From contig NC_045143.1 in NCBI RefSeq assembly GCF_008831285.2, positions 7,511,503-7,575,502 of the forward strand: a DNA stretch of 64,000 bases. Direction: 5' to 3'. The notes under the pieces are model-generated. The model ran no database searches and was not told the origin of the DNA. It saw only the letters and a program-made list of their open reading frames with translations. This DNA comes from Nymphaea colorata (lineage: Eukaryota; Streptophyta; Magnoliopsida; Nymphaeales; Nymphaeaceae). Below, piece after piece: positions 34,019 to 52,200 of the stretch. Every line of letters begins with the position of its first letter. Positions within the stretch are counted from its first letter, which is position 1. The position numbers were made by a program, and so were the translations under genes.

Positions 34019-37000
34019 TCATTTCGTTGCTTGAGCAGATGACGTGCCGTTTGCGGTCACGGGCTTGCTGCTCTTCGGCCCAACTGGCGGCTTCGGTGCA
34101 CAAGATTCTGGTTTAGCATGGGCCTTGTGGTCGCCATTCTCGCACACGCCGCAGGATTCTTCTTTGCTCTCCGCCTTAATGTCGCAGTTCTTACAGAAGA
34201 AGCTCGGTTGGTTTGTGGAGGAGAGCAGCCTCGCCCACATTCGGTCGGTTATACAAACTTGATTTCGTGTCTCGATCACACGCTGCAATAGGAACCGAGT
34301 CCAGATGTTAGCTTCTCGGAACATCAGGCATTTGTGGTGAAAGTACTTACACGATGCTCATCATAGTGAGCTCTTTAGATTGAAATTGCTCCAAAACCAG
34401 GACATCATGAAGATTAATCATGTGGTTGGTTGCTTCTGATCTTATCAATGAGCATAAGTCAGAAGTATTATCATCTTCCATGATTCTATCCTAACTGGGC
34501 TAAATAGTTGTTGTGCTATATAACAGAATATATCAACATCTCTTCCATCAATTAGTCAATAATACCATTGAGTTAGTGAGAATGACATAACTCAAAAAGT
34601 AGTTGTTACAAGATGGGACAACTAATAAACAGATCGTATCATGTGTGGGCCTTGGGCATCCCATAATTATGGAGATAGAACATAATTGACAAAAGTTGTC
34701 ATCGATAATCGAACTATATTGAATGCTGGAAGTAACAGACTAAAAGCAATACCATTGATGCAAGTGAGCTATTATCAAATTTAGTATTTGTTAACTATCA
34801 TAACTCTATCACTTACTGGAATAGGTATATATGCGTGTCTGCCATTTACAGGCCCGACGGTGAAGCCTGTGTATCCGGCCATGGCACCATGAAGAGCACT
34901 GTGAGCAAGGAGGGTGCAGTAGACGTTGTCTGACGCATTGCTGGGGATGGCACGAATCATGTACGTGGGGTCTGAGTAGAAAGCAAAGAAATGCAGTTAA
35001 TGAGGACAGTTTTACATATCTCAACCTTAGTTTGCGGGAAGAGCAGAAATTTCACACACCTATGTACTTGAGGTTCAGTACAATCTTCTTCCTGCTAAAA
35101 TGTTCCTGCACAAAATTTGTAATAAATTCAGATGTCTATTAACCGTCATAACAAAGCACATAATATTTCTCGAGTCATAAAAAAGCACATATTTGAAAAG
35201 GAAGATTTAATATGGTTTTCCACCATGGAAGGCCACCATCGACTTTGAGTCGATAGTGCTATAACATTTCATATATATAGACTTTAATTATAATGAATGA
35301 TAAGGATTTCTCCTAAAATCAAGGAGAAGTTAGACGAGGATTTAATTTTATTTCTAAATTATATGAATCACTCCCTCCGTTGAATGGAATTTTGTGTGCC
35401 ATTTTGAATGACACAAATGCACCTTTACCGCCGTGGCGCAGAAACCAACCGTCTGTTTAATTAAACCATGACCTTTTGGATTTTATCCAGAAAGAAAGAA
35501 AGAGAATTTAGGAGTGCAATTCTGCAGAATCGGATGATGTCAAAACTGGAACATACCTTGATCTTCTGAGACAACCACAAGCCAACATCAAGAAGTTGAG
35601 CATTTCCAGATGCATCTTTTTGCTCCGTGGACAGCGTGCTTTCACGCAAAAGCTTCTGCCCTGCCCCTTCGGCCACGACAATAACCATGTGGCCCTGCTC
35701 TTTGAGACGGTGCTCCATGTAATCAAACAGGCCACCCTTACCCTCCAAGTAGAAGGGGCACTCAGGGATTAGGCAACAGTCCTGGAGAACAAAAGGGAGC
35801 GAGCTTGTAAAAACTGAACCAACTATCAAAAAGACACACTCAAAGCCAATGTTTCCTAATTGAAGAACTAAAAGCAAATGCCACAAACTGGAGCGTCGAA
35901 AGAACGTATTGGGAACCCTCAGACATACCACATCTCTGCTGGCCAGTGTGGCGTACATGGAAATAAAACCTGCAGCATCAAGATTATGATAAATTCAGAA
36001 CAGACACCAGCAATATAGTCGGAATACTTGGTGAAAACTCTTTGATCTGCCTGGAAATTGGAGATAAGATTCATGTGGGTATACTACTCTAGAGTGATTT
36101 CTATATATGCCAATGGACCTATCGTCATTTTTAAGGACTTAAATGCTGACGATATGAAATCAATAACATTAAGTATACCGCTTTGGCGACCCATCAGCTT
36201 CACAAATCCGACACCGTTTTCACCACTTTCAGCTTCTACATGTGCTGCGTTAATGGCTCTTTGGGCCTCTTCCACCGCAGTGTCAAACCCAAAAGATTTG
36301 TCGATAATCTGAAAAGAAAGAGAGAGAAGATGAGGTGTTAGAAGCAGCATCCCCCTGTATCATGTAAATCATGCAGAACGGAAAGATTGACATTGATGAC
36401 TCATAACTCAAAGGAGAAAATTACCGCAATGTCATTATCGATAGTTTTTGGAATACCAACAACAGAAATCTTCAGTCCACGACTCTTGATCTCCTGCGGA
36501 ATAAGATATCGAAGCATTTGAATATGTATGTCAATCAAAAAATATTAAGATTCTCATACAATATGCATCACTCGATTACCTCATAAATATCAAGAGCACC
36601 TTTTTGGGTACCATCCCCTCCAATTATATACACCTGAAATAAAATGATGATCAGGAAGAACGGAAAAAAAAGAGCTCTGAAGCAATAAAGCAATGGCAAT
36701 TGTTAGGACCTGAAATTTAATTAAAGATTAAAAGAACCGGTTCAGTTGTTTCACTAACCTGGTTAATTCCTCTGTCCTGAATGCTATCAACTATCCTCTT
36801 GGTAATCTGCCCACCTCGCGACGTGCCGAGTATGGTGCCACCGCGCTTATGAATGTCGTTAACCACTTTGGGCGTCAACGTTATGGTGTTGCGGCTGTAG
36901 AAGCCCTTGTAGCCTCCCTATAGATTGAAGCAACACATACTGTGAGGATATGAACGGCCATGAAGACAACCCACAGACCAACTTCAAGTAGAAAGATTAA

Positions 37001-38861
37001 CAGGACTTCAGGACCAGAAATTTGCATCAAATTTACCTCGATTCCGAACACTCTAGTGACGCCATACATGTGGTAGAGGCCGCACACCAATTCCCTGACG
37101 ACCGTGTTAAGGCCTGGGCAGAGGCCACCACATGTCACAATACAGGCACTGACCTCATCTGGGTGGAAGTAGACCTGAAACAAACAAAACAGCCGTGTAA
37201 GAACCTATCTGCAAATTCATCTGCAAACGAAAGAACTGCAGTCAGGCACGGTTCCTCGATTATTTTCTTCTTTCAGCAGAGTGAGGCGTCTGGAATTGTT
37301 TGTGATCGAGAAGTCCCCTGTCTACTGCATTTGCTGGATTAGAGTGTACCAGCCCACTACAAGGAAGAAACAAAGAAGGGGACCATACCTTCTCCCGGGG
37401 CCCTGCTCGTCGAAAATGAGTTCCCCTTGGGCTACTTTCATGAATTACAATCTACACTCAATAACACATCAATCTCTCAGTATTTTGACGATTTTGATCA
37501 TACCAATATGTAAAACACATCCATAAACGCCAAAATTGGGACCATCTTTGGAGTACCTTTTGGGTGACGGTATCATCAGAGTTAACAAAATACTGCCTGC
37601 AAGAACAATAGAGCAGAGGTACTTGTGAATTTATACAAGCATAAATGATTTAGAAAGTTTGGGACTTCAAGGGGATCAAGTTGCAGAACAGAATTGTGGG
37701 CCAATGAAAATTTTAGAAACTCTTGAGAGGATTCTTACTTTACAGCCGCATATGCCGGATTGAACTGCAAAGGGTTCGTATAAGTCTGCAGAGAGCATCC
37801 ATAGCAACGAATCCATCAGTTATGACTACATACATCAATCGAGAAAGAAGGTGGGAAAATTAAAACACTGAGTGGTACAGATTCTTTCCCTCGTGAAAAG
37901 AAGAAAGAGGAACAAACAAGAAGGAGCTCAACAGGAAGACTGTCAACCTTATCTTCGTATTGTAACATGGGGAAATTTAGAAATTGAAGATGTTTAAAGG
38001 TAAAAGAACAATCGACGGCAAAAGGGACTCCTTGAACACAGGTTTAGGGAACTTTCAGAAGTCATTAAGAAATATAATGGAAAAGGACAAGAACTTACAG
38101 AAGCAGCTAGACAAATTTCAAAGTAAAACGGGGGAATATTAGAAACCAGAAAGGTAAAAAACGGACAAAGAAGGTCACAGAGACGCCAAAAAAATGAACA
38201 GTGAGATCCAGAGATGGAAGTAGAGTTCGTTCAGGAGAAAGGACAGCGCAGCCACTCGAAAGAGTGGGGAGATAGAAAGAGAGACGGGGAGCATTAAAGC
38301 AAAGATATAGGTAAGGAAAACGGAAAGAAGAGAACTCCCTGAGCCAAGCAGAAACAGGACAAATGGAACCTCAACAAAACACAGACTTGAAGCAGGGAAT
38401 CAGGGAAGGACACGAAATTTTAACAACTTGAGATAAATCAACGCGAAACGCGAACTTTTTTAACACAAAAGGACAGTTCGAAAAGAAATAGTACGGATCA
38501 TAATGAAACGGACAAAGAACAACAAGGAGCCGAAGCCAGAGCACGGAACAACTGAAAGGACCAGAGGTCCAGAAGCCAGAGCACGGAACAACTGAAAGGA
38601 CCAGAAGCCAGAGCATTGAGTGGAAGATAATCTAAGACATGAAACAACTGGAAAACACAGAAGAAAGAAGTACAGGCGGAGGCGACACGAGCCGGTCAGG
38701 GAATCACGGGGATATGAAGATCAAAGAAGAAAGACGGGGAACAAGAAGTAGAAAGAACTCACAGGGAGATCAACTTCGCGGATGTAATCGGACAAGTGAG
38801 GGACGTCCTCGAGGACGTAGCCGTTCTCTCCGGTGACGACCTTCGGCTTGTAACGATCCAT
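34019..38861 (-). CDS. ATP-dependent 6-phosphofructokinase, canonical copy
   Basis: Phosphorylates fructose 6-phosphate to fructose 1,6-bisphosphate with ATP, in the cytosol (no transit peptide is visible). There are fourteen exons: 38861-38763, 37785-37739, 37596-37557, 37451-37389, 37174-37037, 36917-36759, 36633-36580, 36493-36425, 36308-36179, 35969-35929, 35781-35557, 35105-35060, 34971-34817 and 34282-34019. They join in frame to 509 residues, close to plant PFK3/6/7-type enzymes. Motifs: GGLCPGLN (99-106), TSRGG (161-165), GGDGT (187-191), PKTIDND (215-221), MGR (262-264) and YMIRA with Arg377. The conserved end SSTNQPSF is followed by an extra tail of about 59 residues with Cys452, 455, 466, 469 and 483. 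All introns are GT-AG. A second, altered copy follows upstream at 49,277-56,409. Confidence 0.95.
38532..38620. repeat. 40-bp tandem repeat in PFK 1 intron 1
   Basis: GAAGCCAGAGCACGGAACAA and what follows occurs at 38532-38571 and again from 38572, and the first 13 bases return a third time at 38604. The units are nearly identical, so the repeat is young. Confidence 0.75.
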
Positions 38862-39053
38862 TCAGACTTCCAACGACCGCCTGCCACTCCTTTCCTAACT
38901 CGTAAAAGCTTCGATTCGGATCCCCCGAGCTTGTCCTGCAGAGCCCTCTCACTCTGAGCAGAGGAGTGTGAGAGGAAGAGGAGGAGGGGCCGACGGCGTC
39001 CACTCAGCACGAGTTTAGGCGATGACCGGACACGAAGAGGGAAGAGGGTTGGC

Positions 39054-39062
39054 GTTTATATG
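39054..39062 (-). promoter_or_regulatory. Candidate TATA box of PFK gene 1
   Basis: CATATAAACG on the minus strand, about 195 bp upstream of the ATG. A GA/CT-rich tract at about 39,190-39,330 lies further upstream. Both are typical of plant promoters, but the start of transcription is inferred. Confidence 0.45.
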
Positions 39063-39334
39063 CAAGAGAGAGGGCTGGTAGCCATCGTCAGTCATCGTCG
39101 TGATGATCACGACGGGATCTCAGGCCACCACTGGTTGACCACCGCCAACAATACCAGGAGCCCATAGAAACCGCCCCCAATTACTCCTCGACCGGAGAGA
39201 GAGGAGAGAAGGGAGGGAGTTCTGGAGACAGGGTAGGAGCTGTCGCCATCGGAGAGGCGGAGAAGACAATCTCTCCCTCAGAGAAGAACTGCGGAGAGAG
39301 AGGGAGAGAAAAGGAGAGGGAGGTGGGGCTCCCC

Positions 39335-42191
39335 CATTTCGTCATTTCGTGTGCTTGCGGCACATTAAAATATTCGTAAAAATGGGGCGCCATCAAATAG
39401 TCCACTTTTGGCCGTAGCTTCCAGTCATGCCATTGGGCGTCCGAATTCTACGGAAGATAAATTCCCGGCAAACGGATCTGAGGCCGAGATCCGAACTCGA
39501 ATTTAGTTCGATCAAATCCAAGTAAGGTCCGACCGCGTAGGACTACGTTCTGGATCTCATGCGGTTCCGTAACCTTCTTCTGAGTTCTGACCTGGGCGGC
39601 TTTCGGGTCCAACAAATATGATCCACTTGAGTCCAATCCAATCCAGATCCAACCCGCTAAGATCCGTAGATACGACAAAGCAAAAAGGAGAAAAGAATAT
39701 TACAAGGAATCTACCTCTCCTCTATCAACTACAAAACTTGAGTGCACGTATCGGTCAATATGTATCGTATCGGTGGTGGCAAGTCAAAACGAGCCGTAAA
39801 AACTCCGAAACGTTCCTTTCCTACGGAGGGCAATATGGGCCTGCATGAGCCAAATCGATGGTTGGGAAAGGACGTTGAAAATAAGAAGGCAATGAAACGC
39901 CGTCACTGTTTGCATCATCAAGGAAAACGATTCCTTTGGAAAACAAACGTTTCCCTCATGAACAGACCCTGCATCCTTAGGATGATTGCAAGATGGACTT
40001 GTTTTCTCGGTTGTTCAGTTTTTTGTGGAAGTCATTTTCTTAGTCATGGCTTTGAAAATATGTCAGTTAAGATTGGAACTGTGATTTGATTCCCCATCAA
40101 ACACGCACTCGTTGAAAGCTTAGACTGGATGAACTAAATGGAACCAGATTTAGTCAGTCATCAGATAACTTCGACCCATTCAAGAGAGCTTAAAACCTAA
40201 TCTAAGTCTATATTTTCGAATATTTGAACAGAAAAAAAAAACAAAGATCCAAGGCTGAAGTGGACAAGTTTCGGGTCGTTAACTAGAATGAACCGATCCG
40301 AGATTTCCGCGTTTGTTGGAATTCGGCAAACCCGGGGTGTAAAACCTGGATGGCATTCCTGAAATTTTACGGAAAGTGGAAGGCCATTTTCGGATGACCG
40401 GGAAGCTCCTCGGAGGGTTCCCATGGTCGTCGGCTGCATGAAAGACCTAAATACCCTCAATCATTTCCAAATGACGCCCCCCGCGCCCCCAATATCTCCG
40501 CTCAAGGATTCCGGATCCCTGACGCGAGACAACTACCAGTCCCTCCTGGTCCTGGAAGCTTTTGGGGTCCTGGGAAAAGTTTCCAACGGATGGGGGTACT
40601 TTAGTCATTTAGATTAATTTCCAAAATGCTTTCTTCAAAGCAGGTCGATAATTGTTACTAAGGGCATTCCTTAACCATCTAAGCGAGCGTCTTTATTCAG
40701 AATGTAGAGGCTCTTTATGTAATTTCACAAGCCGCACGTGAAGGCAAGCAGAACCGTTGAAAAGAATCGGGAAAAAACTGAAAAGGGAAAAGGGCGGGTG
40801 CCTGTCCTGCCACATTTTTCTAACTTTAAAATTTTATACTTAAAAAATGACTTATATTGAGAAACTTCATTCTATCATTTATAAATTCAATTTATTGTTA
40901 TTTTAATATATAGGTTATTTTTTAAGTGCCAGTGGTCCTAGAAAATTTTTTCCAAATTTTGAAAAATTTATTTAAATTTTTTTTAAAATTTCAAAAACTG
41001 ACTATCTATCATTTAATTTTTTTTTAAAAATTTCAAAACAAAAACTGACCGTCTACCTACCAAAAACTGACCATTAACCAAATTGTTAGAACAAACCCCC
41101 CAAAAACTACTATTGCAAGCTCGACTCAACTTTTTATTAAATGACTCCATGTAGTCAGCCGACCGATGGAGCTTTACAGCACTTTCTTGAGGGATGCCAC
41201 CTCATATCAGATCCGACCTATTTATGCTGTTTGGCTTAGCCCTTTTTGAGCGGACCAGATCCAGAGATCAACGTCGCAACTGGATTCCAATCCAAAATCC
41301 AAAACTGAACCATAATTCGAGCGTTTAGTTTTGATTACCACATAAACCTGGTTTCCTTCCTGCTTCGCGTGGGATGCACCCATCTCCATATTAAAACTAA
41401 GTGAATTAATTAATATCTTCGACTTCATTTTTTAAAATCGTTTGACCTGCCAAAAACTCATTAAATATTTGCCAATATACATTATTTTTATTACATTATT
41501 TAATAACAATATATATTTTCTGTCGCACCTTTTATTATTAGATACATGAATAAAATATTACAGAATATACACTACATAGACTTTGAATATTCGGAGACCA
41601 GAAACCTGCAAACTGCCATAAAATGAAGGGGGAGTTGAAAAAAAAAAAAAAAAAAGTTCGGTGAGCAAACTGCCGTTGACATTTATTGAGCCAACTTTGG
41701 AATATTGTGTGCTTCTTGCCACCTTTCTGACCCCGTCAAGAAGAAAGAAGAAAAAGAAAAAGAAAGAAACATGGTTTTGACAAATTTTGGGCTGATGTCA
41801 AGAAAGAATTTTGTTAAAAAGTTGAGCCATTTAGTTTTTTCTTTTGATGAACAGTCAAAGACTGTATAAAACTAATTAATGTAAAAGCGAAACCGCAAGT
41901 TGAACAACACTCCACGGATGAAGAGTTTGATGGCTTAACTTAAATCTGATGTGATTTAGCCTCCTTTGCATCACCTGTTCCATCAGAGATCTCTTTTATT
42001 AATTGGAATGTTTGATAGGTTATGGGGCAGGAGATTCATCATTGTTTATGATTTAGGAAAATTTCAGTTTAGTAGATACTTTTGACTATAATTTCCAAAC
42101 ACGGTTATCATGTTTTTTCTATTTTAGAATGCTGACCATTACAAGGTCCATGTATAATATGTTATTTGAAAAAAAAAACATGGGCATTAAT
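39335..42191. other. Gene-free stretch between the two PFK genes
   Basis: No coding region is supported. Short G/C-richer blocks at 39,400-39,660 and 40,280-40,620 have no recognised product. The rest is AT-rich with A/T runs. Confidence 0.5.
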
Positions 42192-42680
42192 TGTCACGGG
42201 CTGACTTTTCAAGCTTTATTTGGCCAGCGCAGTGCCGAGAGTTTTCTTGTGGGATAATCCTAAGTGATGGTATGCCGAACACTTCTCGTTTAGTTCATAA
42301 TTTCAAAAGATTGATGAAAGCTTCCACTACATAAAGATTGAGTTTAGACTCAAGGCTTGGAAAACCCTCGGTGCCGCGCGGGCCAAATAAAGCTTAAAAA
42401 GTCAGCTCATGACAAAGTGGTATCAGAGCCATCAAATGATACCAGTTGTCATAGGCTGATAACTTCAGTCTGTGCGGCACAACAAACACCTTATGTCGTA
42501 GCCTTAAACTATCGAAAGGGGCACAGAGATCATTTGGAAAACAAAGAGTGTACGAAGAACACTGAGTATGAATAAAAAAAACTTGTAATGTATTTTTCTT
42601 GAAAAGTCTCTACAACAAGAATAAGTTCAACTTGCTTACATAAGCTTGGCCGTACTAGACATAGTCGGTCCCTAACATTA
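42192..42680 (+). mobile_element. LTR-retrotransposon remnant with primer-binding site, TRIM-like
   Basis: An LTR-like segment, 42192-42414, runs from TGTCACGGGCTGAC to GCTCATGACA. Three bases later comes TGGTATCAGAGCC (42418-42430), the usual primer-binding site complementary to initiator tRNA-Met. The LTR ends are themselves inverted repeats of about 35 bp. No second LTR was identified with confidence and no coding region is seen, so it is a broken remnant or a small non-autonomous element; the right border is approximate. The segment at 4702 is a relative. Confidence 0.6.
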
Positions 42681-42689
42681 ACAATAAAC

Positions 42690-49276
<6,587 letters not shown>

Positions 49277-52200
49277 TCACACACGGAAGCTTGGCTGATT
49301 TGTGGAGGAAAGTAGTCTTGCCCACATCCGGTCTGCCAGGCAAACTTGACGTTGCTTCTCAGTCAGAGTCTGGAATCAAGTTAACCGCTAGATGTTAGGC
49401 TGTTAGCCTCAATGAGCTGATAGTCGACACCAATGTCAAATTCAAAACGAAAATTACAAGCAGAATCTAAAAGAAAAAAATAAACTAAGAACCACATACA
49501 TGTTGGAAAAAAAGAAAAAACAATAAGAGCAAGTTCTATTACTTAAATGAGAAAAAAATTAAATGTTTATTTTGACACTGAATTTGTGGTAATTAAACAC
49601 ATAACCTGAGCGCTCAAGAACTTGTTAAATCATTTCAACCTGATCCAAGATGTAATATGACGAGGGTGATGACAAGTGAAATGGTCATTTATAACAGACA
49701 AAAAGGTGGTTGAGAAAATCTCTGCCAAATCAATATCATCAGTATGGTATACCTATAAGACCCAATGAATCTACGAGAAAATATCATCTTGAACTAATTC
49801 TGAGCAGTTGGTTGGGTCTTGATCGAGCCAATCACATGGCAGAATTTTTTGTGAAATGCTTCAAATTAAACTCAACGTGATGTTCTTGATATCCTTCTTG
49901 CCAAAAAGTTAGTGATGCTGAAACCTTGCACTTTACTGTTACGAAACATCCACAGTTTCAAAGGATGGCGAAATCTTGCCTCCATTTAGAGCTCAAGAAT
50001 TCAGGAAGGTCACATTCCAATTTCATGGATGTATACGTTCTTAAATGCAGAACAATGTCACACTACTTTCCATAATTTCTGGTAACTAAAGAGAGAGGTA
50101 GGCCCCCTTTGCATGTGATAGGACAGGAGGGTCCCTTTCTCATTATGGCGAATGTAGTAGGTAGTAGACAGTGTGGGGTCCCACTAGTGCATGGCGGATC
50201 TAGCAGATGATAGAGGGAGTGGAGCCCTTCTGTATCATCATGTTCAAGATGCTTTTAACAGTAATCAACAGTTAATTTGGTTGGGGGTTGGTAGGTAAGC
50301 CATGTTTTTTGAGAGAGAAGGGAAAAAAATGTAAAAATTAAAGATACGATAGCATTAGCTTCAAGGGGTATAGTATAGCTGGTCCAACAAGGAGAGGGGT
50401 ATAGTATAGCTGGTCCAGCAAAGAGTGTAGAAAGAATGTGTCGTCAGTTTGATTCCTATAGTTGCTATACTTTTGTGCCATATAGGGTGAGAACACCATA
50501 CCAAAGTTGATGGTACACTGGGATACCAGCCTGCAGCATTGGACCTTGGGGGCTGGTTTGAAGGGTACAAGTCTTTGATAGCGGGTAGAACAGAGATATG
50601 ACTATAGGTCCAAATGGCAAGCTAAACCAAGCAGACATATCTAGTTTGTCTACTATAGAAAGGAAATATAGAAAGGAAATCACATTTTTGCACCTTTTAT
50701 AGTTTTCTTGGCAAGTATCAAGAGGGAATATCCTGGCACATATACTGCTTATATAATTCACAAATACGTAAATTGACATGTGAATATATGAAAATGGAAT
50801 GCAATACCATTTATTGGTATAAAACTTGCAGGGCTACGCCCAATGAATGAGAAACAGGTGGGCATTATTTTTGCCATTTGGATCTTCCATTAAAGTTAGA
50901 AACTTGAACATTCTCTTGACCAAAAAAAATAAGAAAAACAATTTTTCTGGGCGGTTGATCATTCGTTACTTAAGAATCTAAACGTTTGTAATTAATAAAG
51001 ATAATGATCGATTAAATTAAAATTATGATATTGACTTACATGGATGGGTATATGCGCATGCTTTCCATTAACAGGCCCAACTGCAAAGCCTGTGTATCCG
51101 GCCATGGCTCCATGGATGGCACTGTGAGCTAAGAGCGTACAGTACACATTGTCTGCGGCATTGCTCGGAATGGCACCAATCATATAAGTTGGATCTGCAA
51201 AGAGTGGTATACTGCATATTTATTCATCTTTCAAATAGTTCAAACTTGAGATGTAGTGTGACTTTCTTAGATCACGAACCTATGTATTTGAGGTTTAGCA
51301 CAATCTTTTTCTTTGCAAAATGTTCCTGCAAGTGGCAAAAATCATGAACGAGCATGCCCATGTTATGACCCTTAAGCCAGCTTAACTGCCCTTCTCTGAA
51401 AGATCAGTGATTCTTTTGAAAAAGCTTGCACACTATTTTTTATATTCCGGTGTCTTTTATATACTTCCTCCATCCCCTCCCTCAACCGAGAAAAAAGGTA
51501 ACTACAATCATGAATTTTTAGCTTCAATTTCTGCAGATCTTAATCATCTTTTTGCGCACCTTGATCTTGTCATTCAACCAGCTACCAACATCAGAGAAGC
51601 TTGCAGGCACAAGTCCCTGCCCAGCACCTTCAGCAACCACCATGACCATGTGGCCGTCCTGCCTCAGTCTCTGCTCCATAAACTCAAACAGACCGCCCTT
51701 CCCTTCCAGGTAGAAGGGAGACTCGGGAATTAAGCAGCAGTCCTATCAGTGATTGAAAAGTGTCAAACAGCACTACTAGATAGCTGAAACTAAAGTACAT
51801 ACACAACTGGAGACTAGAGCGTTACTCTGCTGGCATATATTTTCCAGAATTTTGCGGTTCTACCACGAGGTTTTACAAGGAATAAATATAATGCCAAGAG
51901 AAACACTACTATATCTGAAAATTGGTCTCTTCTTAAAAGCATTTCATTTATATTCACATTCAACTCATAAGAATAGATTTTGGTTTCGTTTTAATCATAG
52001 TAGCTTATATATCTTTTGTACTTCATATTCCAAAATTTCCTGAAAACTGTTATGCTTTATGAACTATGTACGTGGAGAAGCCTAGCAGGGTCCCTGATTT
52101 AGGAAAAGTGGAAGCACATATAAGGGATAGAATTTTAAAGCATGTTACCACGTCTCTGCTGGCCAGAGTAGCATACATGGCAATGAATCCTGCAAAATCA

